From Alteromonas confluentis (GTDB lineage: Bacteria > Pseudomonadota > Gammaproteobacteria > Enterobacterales > Alteromonadaceae), in contig NZ_MDHN01000015.1 in NCBI RefSeq assembly GCF_001757105.1, positions 1 to 64,000 of the forward strand: a DNA stretch of 64,000 nt. Direction: 5' to 3'. Every line of letters begins with the position of its first letter. Position 1 is the stretch's first letter. The notes below the pieces were generated by a model. That model searched no databases. It had not been told where the DNA came from and saw only the letters and a program-made list of their open reading frames with translations. The position numbers were made by a program, and so were the translations under genes. This document shows, piece after piece, positions 44,785-54,348 of this stretch.

Positions 44785-47652
44785 GTGAAAAAAACAAATA
44801 ACACAAAACAGCCTGTCACCCGGTTTAACCGCAAATTTCTGGCATCAGCCGTATTGCTGGCCATGTGCCCCGCTGTTGCTACTGCACAGGACAATGAGGC
44901 AGAACAATCTGCCGATCTAGAACAAATTGTTGTAACCGGCTCCCGTATTGCCCGCCGGGATGAAAGTGCGCCAAGCCCGATCATGACGGTGGGTGAGCAA
45001 TTTATTGAAGATACCGGTCAGGTGAATGTTGAAGCCACCATGAATGAAATGCCCCAGTTCACCCGCGATTCTTCAGGTGGCCAGGGTACCGGCGGCCGTG
45101 CGCTGCTGGACTTACGTGGTCTGGGCGCAACCCGTAACCTTATACTGCTGGATGGACGCCGTCTGCCCATTTCAAGCTCGTCAGGCGTGGTAGATACCAA
45201 TGTGTTACCTACCTCTGTTGTGCGCGATGTGGAAGTGATTACCGGTGGTGCTTCGGCCGTATACGGTTCTGATGCGGTTTCAGGTGTTGTGAATTTTGTT
45301 ACGCAACGGGGTGTTGAAGGCGTGAACGTGGATGTGCAGTACGGCAACTCCATGGAAAATGACTATGCCAGTTACAATGCCTCGGTAACGGCCGGTGCAG
45401 TCACAGAGAAGAGCAGCCTGTTTATCTCTGTCAGCTCTGCCCGTCAGGATGCACTGTACGGCAAAGACCGCTTTGATTTCTTCCAGTTGGGGATCCCTTC
45501 CTCATATATCGGCACAGGTACCTTTGTTCCTTCTGCCACCAATCTGCCTGACCAGGCCGTGGTGGATGCCATGTTTGCCGGATACGGTTATGGTTCTGTG
45601 CCTAATAACAATAACCTGGGTTTCAATGATGACGGTTCGTTGTTCAGTCAGACCGGCGCCGTGAATTACATGGGCAGCGATGAAAGCGACTACCGCATTG
45701 TGAATGGCAACGTGCGTATGCCGGTACAGATTCAGGGCATGTTGCGTCCGCAAACCGACCGTAAAAACCTGTTTGCCCGCTTCGATTACGAGTTTTCACC
45801 TGCCGTTACCGGTTATGCGCAGGCATTGTTTACTGACCATACGGCAGTGACCAACTCAGGTGGCACGCTGACCCAGTTCGGTACGCCAACGATTCCGGTA
45901 ACTAACCCGTTTATTCCTGACGATTTATCCACGTTACTGGCATCCCGTGCCGATCCGACGGCACCGTTTTCTTACAATGCCCGTTACGTGATGACACCGG
46001 CAAAAAGCTGGGATGAAAACTATGTGACCCAACAATACATAGTGGGCCTTGAAGGGGATACCGGATTCCGCGACTGGACGTTTGATGCCTGGGTATCATG
46101 GGACAATTCCCGTCACAACCAGGTTCAGCACAATGCGGTGTTCTTATCCCGTGTACAAACCCTGTTTAACGCTGCTGACGGTGGAGACAGTATTTGTGCC
46201 GGCGGGTATAACCCCTTTGGTCTGGCAAATGTGCTGAGTATGTCGGACGCCTGTCAGTCGTACATCAGTGGTGATACTCACAGCACTGAAGAGTTACAGC
46301 GTACCGCCTTTGATGTGGTGGTGCAGGGCAGCTTATTTGAACTGCCTGCCGGTGATGTGATGTTCTCGGCATCGGCGAACTACCGCAACGATGAGTATTA
46401 TTTCAGTCCTGATAAAGCGCTGGCTGAACAGGATGTGCAGGCGGTCATCGCGGCGCAGCCATCTGCCGGTTCTTCAGATGTAACCGAGCTGGCGGCGGAG
46501 TTCATTATTCCGGTAACTGACTCGTTTGAAATCGGTACGGCCTACCGTATGTCTGACTACGAGTATTCAGGTACCGTGAATGCCTACAAGCTGGATGGTC
46601 TGTGGCATGCCACGGATGAAATTATGGTACGTGGTGGTTATCAGCGTGCTATCCGTGCGCCGAATATCAACGAACTGTTCAGCGCCGCCACCGGCAGCCA
46701 GGTCACGTTTGGTAATCCGCCTTCCGGTGGTGAGCCTTGCGATGTGCGCACCGCTGCGCGCGCGGCAGACACTAGCGGCGAGCTTCGAGGCCTGTGTGTC
46801 GCCATGGGGATCCCGGTTGAAACCGTAGACAACTATTTATTTCCCACTACAGCAACGGCAACGTTAAGTTCGGGCAACATCGAACTGCAACCGGAAACCG
46901 CTGATACCTACACGCTGGGCGCGGTATGGAATACAGAGTTTGGTTCAAATCAGACATTGGTGCTGTCCGCAGACTATTACTCCATCGAAATTGAAGATGT
47001 GATTTCTGCAGTCCCGGGGCTTACCGCTATCAATAAATGCCACAACCTGGATGGCTCAAACCCGACTTATTCCACTGATAATGCCTATTGTCAGTTGTTG
47101 TCGCGGGATCAGGACGGCTATCTGGAACTGGTACGAACGCCTTACTTCAACCTTGGTCAACTTGCGACCGACGGTATGGATTTCCAGGTGAACTATAAGT
47201 TGTCTACCGGTGCCGGTGACTTCTCTGTGCACTCGGTTATCACCTATGTGAACTCCTATGAAGTGGTGACATTGCCGGGCGATGAAGGTGTGGATGAAGC
47301 GGGAACCATCGGTTTTATGACAACGCCACGTCCTAAACTGCGGGCGCAGACCAGCTTTGGCTACGAGAAAGATGCTATGAGCCTGACCCTGCGCTGGCGC
47401 TTCACCGACAGCATGGATGATCGCAGCACGCTCACGAATACCGCCAGTACGGTACCGGGTGTGCCAAGCTACAACAAGTTTGATCTGGTAGGACGCTATC
47501 GTCTCACCGAAAGTATCAATCTGCGTGGCGGTATCAGCAATCTGTTCGATAAAGATCCGCTGGTGGTGGCCGGAACGCCCGGTATCACTGATAACGAAAG
47601 CTACGACATCGTTGGCCGTTCTTACTTTGTCGGTGCCACCATGTCCTTCTGA
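44785..47652 (+). CDS. TonB-dependent outer membrane receptor
   Basis: 955 residues: signal peptide ending ATA, a TonB box region (EQIVVTGSRI), plug domain (LRGLGATRNLILLDGRRLP, GGASAVYGSDAVSGVVNF) and a long barrel ending VGATMSF. It is of the type abundant in Alteromonadales for organic substrates rather than siderophores. Its position before two secreted esterases and after the quinate genes suggests an aromatic ester or glycoside ligand. GTG start. Confidence 0.9.
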   Translation: MKKTNNTKQPVTRFNRKFLASAVLLAMCPAVATAQDNEAEQSADLEQIVVTGSRIARRDESAPSPIMTVGEQFIEDTGQVNVEATMNEMPQFTRDSSGGQGTGGRALLDLRGLGATRNLILLDGRRLPISSSSGVVDTNVLPTSVVRDVEVITGGASAVYGSDAVSGVVNFVTQRGVEGVNVDVQYGNSMENDYASYNASVTAGAVTEKSSLFISVSSARQDALYGKDRFDFFQLGIPSSYIGTGTFVPSATNLPDQAVVDAMFAGYGYGSVPNNNNLGFNDDGSLFSQTGAVNYMGSDESDYRIVNGNVRMPVQIQGMLRPQTDRKNLFARFDYEFSPAVTGYAQALFTDHTAVTNSGGTLTQFGTPTIPVTNPFIPDDLSTLLASRADPTAPFSYNARYVMTPAKSWDENYVTQQYIVGLEGDTGFRDWTFDAWVSWDNSRHNQVQHNAVFLSRVQTLFNAADGGDSICAGGYNPFGLANVLSMSDACQSYISGDTHSTEELQRTAFDVVVQGSLFELPAGDVMFSASANYRNDEYYFSPDKALAEQDVQAVIAAQPSAGSSDVTELAAEFIIPVTDSFEIGTAYRMSDYEYSGTVNAYKLDGLWHATDEIMVRGGYQRAIRAPNINELFSAATGSQVTFGNPPSGGEPCDVRTAARAADTSGELRGLCVAMGIPVETVDNYLFPTTATATLSSGNIELQPETADTYTLGAVWNTEFGSNQTLVLSADYYSIEIEDVISAVPGLTAINKCHNLDGSNPTYSTDNAYCQLLSRDQDGYLELVRTPYFNLGQLATDGMDFQVNYKLSTGAGDFSVHSVITYVNSYEVVTLPGDEGVDEAGTIGFMTTPRPKLRAQTSFGYEKDAMSLTLRWRFTDSMDDRSTLTNTASTVPGVPSYNKFDLVGRYRLTESINLRGGISNLFDKDPLVVAGTPGITDNESYDIVGRSYFVGATMSF

Positions 47653-47657
47653 CCCTG

Positions 47658-47690
47658 AAAAAGGCAGCGTTTAATCAGCGCTGCCTTTTT
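47658..47690 (+). terminator. terminator after TonB receptor
   Basis: Stem AAGGCAGCG / CGCTGCCTT (47661-47669, 47679-47687) with A run before and T run after. Confidence 0.88.
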
Positions 47691-47803
47691 GCTTTTCAGG
47701 TTTTGTTTTATGCGAGGTTGGGATTGTTGTTCTCGCAGATGTGCCACTACCGGCAGAAGCGGTGTCTTCTCCGGTAGTGTTTTTTCATAACAAGGAGAAC
47801 GAA

Positions 47804-48904
47804 ATGAAAGTTTCTGTTATTCGTCATTTAGCTGTACTGCTTGCTCTGTCTGCCGTGACATCAACCCGGGCCGCAGAGATGACAACGCAATTAGATACAT
47901 CAGGCACGATTACAATTCATAACGCTTCTGTCCCGCTACCTGATGCCTTAAGTGAAGGTGGTCAGGCAGTACTGAAACGCAGCGGCGCAACCGAAGGGCC
48001 GGGTGCACCCATGCCGCTGCCGTCTGATATCACCGATATCAAAGAAATCCGTAAGGTGTATAACAACAATCTTCAACCCTACGTGGACCATATGAAGTCG
48101 GTGTTTCCCGTAGACATTGAGGAAACCACGATTAACGGTATTTCTGCCGCTATTATTACGCCTAAAGGTGGCGTGCCTGAGAAGAATGCAAACCGGCTTA
48201 TTCTGAACGGGCCGGGCGGGGGCTTTCGCACCGGCGTGAGAGCCAACGGTTTGCTGATCAGTATTCCTGTCGCGGCACAAATGAAAGTGAAGGTGATATC
48301 TATTCTGTACCGGCAGGGTCCGGAACACCGCTTTCCGGCTGCCAGTGAAGACTTACTGAAAGTCTGGGATGTTGTATCTAAAGAGGTACCGCCCGAGAAT
48401 ATTGGTATGGTGGGATGTTCTGCCGGCGGCATGCTGGTGTCACAAACCACTGCTATGTTGATTGAAGCCGGACGGCCAGTTCCCGGTGCATTGGGGGTCT
48501 ACTGCGCGGGACTTGGCATGACGCCGTCAGGCGATTCGGTGTTTACCGGTAAGCTGAGCATTACCAATATCGAAGCAGATATGAAGCCGGTTACTGCGCC
48601 AGCGCCGCGAGGCGGTATGTCTTACTTTGACGGTGTGGATACCACACAATTCATCGCAGCCCCGCTGAACGATGCAACTAAACTGGCTCAATTTCCGCCG
48701 GTTCTGTTTTTTACCGGTACCCGGGATTTTCTCATGAGCGGCGCGGCGTACAGCCACCGCAAGCTACTGGCCGCTGGTGTGGAAAGCGATTTGCTTATTT
48801 ATGACGGTTTGTACCACGGCTTTATGACCAACCCTGATTTTCCAGAATCTCAGGAAGGGTATGGCATTGCCGCAGATTTCTTCGATAAACATCTGGGGCA
48901 GTAG
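47804..48904 (+). CDS. exported alpha/beta hydrolase (HSL-type esterase)
   Basis: About 366 residues from the ATG at 47804, preceded by AAGGAGA. Signal peptide ending TRAA. Oxyanion-hole motif NGPGGGF in place of HGGG, nucleophile Ser in GCSAGGM, and the C-terminal His in LYHGFM. Hormone-sensitive-lipase-like esterase expected in the periplasm. Four bases before the next esterase gene, so co-transcribed. Confidence 0.85.
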   Translation: MKVSVIRHLAVLLALSAVTSTRAAEMTTQLDTSGTITIHNASVPLPDALSEGGQAVLKRSGATEGPGAPMPLPSDITDIKEIRKVYNNNLQPYVDHMKSVFPVDIEETTINGISAAIITPKGGVPEKNANRLILNGPGGGFRTGVRANGLLISIPVAAQMKVKVISILYRQGPEHRFPAASEDLLKVWDVVSKEVPPENIGMVGCSAGGMLVSQTTAMLIEAGRPVPGALGVYCAGLGMTPSGDSVFTGKLSITNIEADMKPVTAPAPRGGMSYFDGVDTTQFIAAPLNDATKLAQFPPVLFFTGTRDFLMSGAAYSHRKLLAAGVESDLLIYDGLYHGFMTNPDFPESQEGYGIAADFFDKHLGQ

Positions 48905-48907
48905 GGT

Positions 48908-50608
48908 ATGTTTTTAATTCTCCCTTTAACACGGATCACCAGCCGGGCTCTCTTTCTTGTTGGGTGGCTGGCGCTGGCCGCTGTCATGGCTAGCAGCGCC
49001 GCGCTGGCAGAAGTGCCTGTGGTACTCAAAGCCACAGACATCATTACAACGCAAAGCGGAAAACTGCAGGGTAAAGTGCTGCCATCAGGCGTACAGGCCT
49101 GGTTTGGTGTGCCTTACGCGCAGGCACCACTGAGAGAACTGCGCTGGAAAGCACCGCAGCCGGTCAACTGGCCGGGACTGTTTCATGCTGACCGCATGGC
49201 GCCACAGTGCATTCAGCCGTTGCGTAACAGCAACATTAATCACTACTTCAGCCACGAAGCTACCAGTGAAGATTGTTTGTACATGAACATCTGGGCGCCT
49301 GAAGCGGCAAAGGCCGATGACGGTTTGCCTGTGGTGGTATGGATCCACGGCGGAGGCTTCACCATCGGTTCACCTTCCATGGCCATTTATGGCGGCGAGC
49401 CGCTGGCAGAAAAAGGCGTGATCACCATCAGTATTGCCTATCGCCTGGGGATCTTAGGATTTATGGCTCACCCTGAATTAACCGTACAGTCGCCTGACGG
49501 CGCACCGGGCAACTACGGCCTGATGGATCAATTGGCCGCACTACGCTGGATAAAACAGAACATCAAGCAGTTTGGCGGCGATCCGGATAACGTGACTATT
49601 GCCGGTCAGTCTGCCGGTTCAGCGTCTGTGTCGTATCTGCAGCTGAGCCCCCTTGGCAAAGGTTTAATCAGTAAAGCAGTGGGGATGAGCGGTTCGGCGT
49701 TTATGTTTCCTATGACATCCCGACAGGATGCTGAGCAAACAGGTTTAGCTATTCAGTCGCATTTCAAGGCTGAAAACATCAATGCACTGAGGCACATCTC
49801 TGCGGATCAGATATTAAAAGCGCAACGGGATTGTCAGTTAGGTTGTTCAGGCAGCTTCAAGGCCGGACCGGTTGTCGACGGGTACGTGCTGCCTGCTCAG
49901 CCTGCTGCATTATTTGCAGATAAAGCAGGCAGCGATATACCGGTTATGATCGGGTTTACCCGCGATGAAGGTTTCAGTCCGCTGGGCGGCGTAAAATCGA
50001 AAGCTGAATTAACCGCGCTGGTGAATCAACTTTATCCCGGTAAGGCAGATGAACTGCTTAGCCGTTTTGCAATCAACACCGATGCAGAGGCAATCCGTGC
50101 CGGTAAAGATATGGCCCGGGACAGCACGCTGGGGCTGAGTATGTGGCGTTGGTCACAGGCACAAACGGAAAATCTGACATCGCCGGTATTTCCTTATGTG
50201 TTTGCACGAGTGCATCCGTATACTGCAGGGATCACCTTTGCCGATCATGATCCGAAGACGGCCGGTGTGTATCACACCGCTGACGTGCCTTACTGGCTGG
50301 GTACGCTGGATGCCCTGAACATTTACCGCGAAACCCGCACCTACACGGCTTTCGACCGTGCGCTCAGTGACGCCATGCAACAGGCTATCGTTTCATTTGC
50401 GCGCTCCGGTAAGCCAGCCTTGCCGGATGGCAAAAAATGGGCACCTTTCAGCCCGGATTCACCAAAGGTGGTGATGTGGGGTAGTGGAGACCGCATTTTC
50501 CAAACCGTGCCATGGCCGAATGCTGAAGACATGACGTTCTACGCAGATAATCCGGTAATGATGACGCCGCCGGCACCGGCAAAAGAAGGGCCGAGAGCAA
50601 GGGATTGA
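48908..50608 (+). CDS. type B carboxylesterase, exported
   Basis: 566 residues with an N-terminal hydrophobic export signal (about 13-36). Carboxylesterase type B features: VWIHGGGF oxyanion hole, nucleophile Ser in AGQSAGS, acid in DEGFS and a late His in DVPYW/YHTAD. It would cleave carboxylic esters, possibly feruloyl-, caffeoyl- or galloyl-type. In E. coli terms it is PnbA-like. The gene pair with the upstream esterase implies a shared substrate. Confidence 0.87.
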   Translation: MFLILPLTRITSRALFLVGWLALAAVMASSAALAEVPVVLKATDIITTQSGKLQGKVLPSGVQAWFGVPYAQAPLRELRWKAPQPVNWPGLFHADRMAPQCIQPLRNSNINHYFSHEATSEDCLYMNIWAPEAAKADDGLPVVVWIHGGGFTIGSPSMAIYGGEPLAEKGVITISIAYRLGILGFMAHPELTVQSPDGAPGNYGLMDQLAALRWIKQNIKQFGGDPDNVTIAGQSAGSASVSYLQLSPLGKGLISKAVGMSGSAFMFPMTSRQDAEQTGLAIQSHFKAENINALRHISADQILKAQRDCQLGCSGSFKAGPVVDGYVLPAQPAALFADKAGSDIPVMIGFTRDEGFSPLGGVKSKAELTALVNQLYPGKADELLSRFAINTDAEAIRAGKDMARDSTLGLSMWRWSQAQTENLTSPVFPYVFARVHPYTAGITFADHDPKTAGVYHTADVPYWLGTLDALNIYRETRTYTAFDRALSDAMQQAIVSFARSGKPALPDGKKWAPFSPDSPKVVMWGSGDRIFQTVPWPNAEDMTFYADNPVMMTPPAPAKEGPRARD

Positions 50609-50611
50609 ATG

Positions 50612-50645
50612 AAAAACAGCGGCAGATGCCGCTGTTTGTTTTTGC
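50612..50645 (+). terminator. terminator after carboxylesterase
   Basis: Stem AAACAGCGGC / GCCGCTGTTT (50614-50623, 50628-50637) followed by GTTTTTG. It lies between convergent genes. Confidence 0.85.
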
Positions 50646-50662
50646 TCCTGATTAAAACAGGT

Positions 50663-53095
50663 TCAGAGTGATGCCAGAAAGGCACTGATCTCCTCGTCAA
50701 AGCTGTCCGGACCGTGATTGCTGTCGAAGTTATCCAGCGGCAACGATAATACCGGGATCCCCGCTTTACGCAGTGCACGCAGCACAAAAGGATCGGCATC
50801 AGATAACGCCACCGCTCCGTTAATGTGGTGAGTGCGGGCTTCTTTTACGTGCCAGGCGCCGGCCCAGGTGGGCATTCTCAGTTCATCCCCCATGGTAACA
50901 AATCGTGCGGCCAATGCTTCCAGCGCATCGTCTTCACCGGAGAACTCGCGAATATATCCGTCTGCCGCCAGCGCAAGATACATGCTCCATACAAACACGG
51001 CACCATGACTTTCCTGCCAGCGCTGATAGAACTGCATATTGCTCCACAAGCCTCTGCCTACCCACATAAGCCGCAGTTTTTCATTGCTGCAAACAGATTC
51101 TCCCAGATCCACTTTTGCTTTCACTTCTTCGTAAAACGCTTTAGCGGCATCACGGGCCCATTCAGTGCCCCGGTGCCACTGGGGCACCATGGTTGCGGGC
51201 ATAGTATCAACCACACTTACCGGCACAGGACAGGTACTGGCAAGCAGATCACGGGTCTTGCGGTAGTACTCTTCCTGTTCGTTAACCAGCGTCATAATGC
51301 GGGTAAACGCCTGCATGTCGAAGGTCTCACCGGTATGCGCTTCCAGAGCCGCTATAGCGTCTTTCAGCTCAGACGTCAGCAACGCGACCCTTTCCGGTTC
51401 CAGTTCCGTTTTCCAGTCATTCGGTAGCTTATTCCACCAGTCTTCATATAAGTCATTCCGGCATTCCACCGTGCGCTCAAACATAAACAGATTGGCGCCG
51501 GTCTCCCGTGCCCAGTGATCAAAAATTCTGGGGGTGGCGTCACTGCCAAGAACAGTCTGCAGAAACTGTGGTTGTGGCAGACCTCCCCAGGGAGCCTGCT
51601 CCGGCTCTTTGTCAAAGTACGCGGCAATACCCTGCGCACTGTAGGCTTCCACATTGCCGGGATACTTATTCGCTTTCAGTAGCGATGCGTACCGTTTAGA
51701 TTGCTGCTTGGCTGCAACAATAGACGCCCACCACTGATTCACCACAAATGGCAGGCCCATGGCTCTTAGCATTTCCTGAGGGGAATTGGCATTCACCACA
51801 CCAAATGGTGCCCCTTCCTCAGCGCTTGATCTGACAGACTGAAACCATTCCCGCTGATAAGTGCCAAAATCGGCTACAGATGCCAGTGCTTTCTTACTGC
51901 GTTCCGGTTTGGGGCGGGGTTTCCGGGGCGATGCTGCGTCTTTTGCCGCACGCTCCCCGGCTGATGCTGCACGACTGTGCTGTTTAACGGCGAATAATGT
52001 ATCTGTGCCCGGAAAAGAGCTGCCAGTCTCCCAGATTCCGGTATCAATGCCGTGTTGGGATAAGTAGCCACTGATAAATCCGGCATCCCATTGAGATGCT
52101 TCATCACCTTTCGCTGTGAGATAAATCACACCACGGGCTTTCACCGCAGAAATCTGGCCGGCAATAAACTGCGCCCGGGTGAGGGCAGGAATTAGATAGT
52201 CCGGACAGGTCCTGGCGGGATCAGCAACCCTGGTTTGCCAGTCATCTGACAGCACCGGCTCTGCAACACGTTTGTCGCCCCAGTCCTGCCAGTCTCCGAC
52301 AATATGAATGCCGGCCGCTTCAAGTTCGCGGTAGCACCGGTCATTAAGTTGGGGTAAACCGGCGATAATGACGCGCTCTTTAGTTTTATCCTCCAGTTCT
52401 GCTGCACGGCCTGATTCAATATCTGCCAGTAATGACGCCGCCCGTTTACACCACTCGTGGGGTGTATAAACCATGGTGGCTGCCATACAGTGGTGGAACT
52501 GGCTTCCACTGATCCGGGGGTTAAAATCGTTGCGTTTTTTTAACAGCTCACCTAGCACCGTTCGCTGCTGCTCCTGAATCTCAGTATCAAATGCCAGCTT
52601 TTGTGCGGAAGCTTTGTTACCTGAAATTGCCGACATATCTGCAAGCCAGGTGTGTAACTGTGCAGCCCGCGTGAGGTTATATTTCGCAGAGCTTTCGCGC
52701 ATCTGATGAAGATGATCATAAAAATGAATGTGTCTTGCCGGCAGCTCTTCATCGTTAAAAAGCTGACGCAAGGTGGCGAATAATTGGGGCGTTTCATAAT
52801 CGCAATGCGTCAGCAACAGAGGCAGGGCGTCTTTATCGTTGAATATTTGTTGCAGTAACGACCGGCCACTTTGCGACATATTCGCCGTGCCCACTAATGC
52901 ATCGGCATCAGGGGTGGGTAAATTATCATCTGAAACTAATCGTACCGGACATAAACCTGCAGCGCGGATCAGTTCATAGGGGGCATCACTACCCAGCACG
53001 CGTATAACCTTCTTGCCCTCGCTGACATAGCGTTTTGCAACATCACCGGCGTATGCCGGAGTGATGGCAAACGGGAAGCCCTGCAAATTAGCCAT
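50663..53095 (-). CDS. fused 2-hydroxyacyl-CoA dehydratase-like protein
   Basis: 810 residues in two related halves (about 1-365 and 425-810) joined by a basic Ala/Lys/Pro linker (370-405). Each half resembles a subunit of the HgdB/BcrB/FldBC family (first half: APYELIRAAGLCPVRL; second: NSPQEMLRAMGLPF). Those enzymes are normally two separate subunits with a [4Fe-4S] cluster and an ATP-dependent activator. Here most expected cluster cysteines are absent: ANMSQSGRS, YLTAKGDE and VEAYSAQGI lack them, while Cys98 in THCDY is kept. No activator gene is in the window. Last gene of the TRAP/CoA-transferase operon. The family is fairly clear; the reaction is unknown. Confidence 0.75.
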   Translation of the reverse strand: MANLQGFPFAITPAYAGDVAKRYVSEGKKVIRVLGSDAPYELIRAAGLCPVRLVSDDNLPTPDADALVGTANMSQSGRSLLQQIFNDKDALPLLLTHCDYETPQLFATLRQLFNDEELPARHIHFYDHLHQMRESSAKYNLTRAAQLHTWLADMSAISGNKASAQKLAFDTEIQEQQRTVLGELLKKRNDFNPRISGSQFHHCMAATMVYTPHEWCKRAASLLADIESGRAAELEDKTKERVIIAGLPQLNDRCYRELEAAGIHIVGDWQDWGDKRVAEPVLSDDWQTRVADPARTCPDYLIPALTRAQFIAGQISAVKARGVIYLTAKGDEASQWDAGFISGYLSQHGIDTGIWETGSSFPGTDTLFAVKQHSRAASAGERAAKDAASPRKPRPKPERSKKALASVADFGTYQREWFQSVRSSAEEGAPFGVVNANSPQEMLRAMGLPFVVNQWWASIVAAKQQSKRYASLLKANKYPGNVEAYSAQGIAAYFDKEPEQAPWGGLPQPQFLQTVLGSDATPRIFDHWARETGANLFMFERTVECRNDLYEDWWNKLPNDWKTELEPERVALLTSELKDAIAALEAHTGETFDMQAFTRIMTLVNEQEEYYRKTRDLLASTCPVPVSVVDTMPATMVPQWHRGTEWARDAAKAFYEEVKAKVDLGESVCSNEKLRLMWVGRGLWSNMQFYQRWQESHGAVFVWSMYLALAADGYIREFSGEDDALEALAARFVTMGDELRMPTWAGAWHVKEARTHHINGAVALSDADPFVLRALRKAGIPVLSLPLDNFDSNHGPDSFDEEISAFLASL

Positions 53096-54348
53096 TAAAT
53101 CACTCCTGTTTCCATCAGAGACTGCATTTGCTCCTGCGAATAGCCCAGCATTTCAGTCAGCACTTTCTCATTGTGCTCACCAATATGCACTGGCAACACA
53201 TCATCAAAGCCTGTGCTGGCACCTGAGAACAAAATGGGAATGCCAGCGGTGTGGAAATTATCTACCGTGCCGTATTTGGGGTGGGCGACCGGATTGGTCT
53301 CATTCCTTGACGCGACCCGCGGATCATTCATGGCTTCTTCCGGGTGGCGTACCGGTGCAACGGGCACGCCCTGGGCTTCAAGGCGACTCACCACTTCACT
53401 TACCGGTAACTGAGATGTCCATGCTGTGATCAGGGCTTCCAGTGTGTTGGCATTGGCGACTCTTGCGTCACGATTACTGTAGCGGGGATCTTCACCCAGC
53501 TTTTCATTTTCCATAGCACGGAACAGTCCGCGGGCCAGCTTTTCATGCACGGCCACCAGTGCAATATAGCCATCCTCACATTCAAACACACCAAAAGGCG
53601 ACAGTCGCTGAACGGTGAGGCCGGTGCGGGCCTGCATGCCTGCCGCCTCCATTGCTGCCCAGTTTTCAATGGCAACAAACGAGGTAAGGGCACCCAGCAT
53701 AGAAACATCGATGTGTTGACCCTCACCGGTTTTATGTCGTTGCTCAAGGGCTGAAAGAATACCGATCACCGAGAACACCGGTGCCAGCATATCTGCAATG
53801 GGAATACCAATGCGTACCGGTGGCTCGTTCACCGCGCCACTGGCGTACATGGCACCACTTAAGGCCTGAATAATGATATCCATGGCCTTGCCACCTTCTT
53901 TAGAGGTGGCGCCGAAACCGCTCAGCGAACAGTAAATAACCCCGGGATTTACTGCTTTCGATGCTTCGTAGCCAACGCCCAACCGGTCTGCTGTACCGGA
54001 GGTGAAGTTTTCGACCACGATATCGGCGGTTTTTACCAGATCCAGAAATACATCCTGTGCACCGGGTTTCTTTAAATCCAGCGAAATGCCGTATTTGCCC
54101 CGTGCACGGGTCAGGTGAGATACCGATACATCGTCATCGTGTTGTTTTTCAATGACAACGCCGTTTTTACCTACATAGGGGCTATTCTCACGAGCCAGAT
54201 CGCCATGTTTGGGATCTTCAATTTTGATCACTTCTGCGCCAAGTCCGGCTAGCAGCAATGTTGCGTACGGACCTGCCAGAGCGCGGGTTAAATCAATTAC
54301 GCGTAAGCCTTCCAGAGGACGCGTTTTTAATGCTGTGCTGGTTGTCAT
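53095..54348 (-). CDS. CaiB/BaiF family CoA-transferase (1)
   Basis: 417 residues, a class III CoA-transferase. N-terminal RVIDLTRALAGPYATLLLA and GAEVIKIEDP; the conserved catalytic Asp is Asp186 in IPIADML. Class III enzymes move CoA between organic acids through an aspartyl-CoA intermediate. It shares a base with the dehydratase-like gene and overlaps the next transferase by 4 bases. Confidence 0.9.
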   Translation of the reverse strand: MTTSTALKTRPLEGLRVIDLTRALAGPYATLLLAGLGAEVIKIEDPKHGDLARENSPYVGKNGVVIEKQHDDDVSVSHLTRARGKYGISLDLKKPGAQDVFLDLVKTADIVVENFTSGTADRLGVGYEASKAVNPGVIYCSLSGFGATSKEGGKAMDIIIQALSGAMYASGAVNEPPVRIGIPIADMLAPVFSVIGILSALEQRHKTGEGQHIDVSMLGALTSFVAIENWAAMEAAGMQARTGLTVQRLSPFGVFECEDGYIALVAVHEKLARGLFRAMENEKLGEDPRYSNRDARVANANTLEALITAWTSQLPVSEVVSRLEAQGVPVAPVRHPEEAMNDPRVASRNETNPVAHPKYGTVDNFHTAGIPILFSGASTGFDDVLPVHIGEHNEKVLTEMLGYSQEQMQSLMETGVI

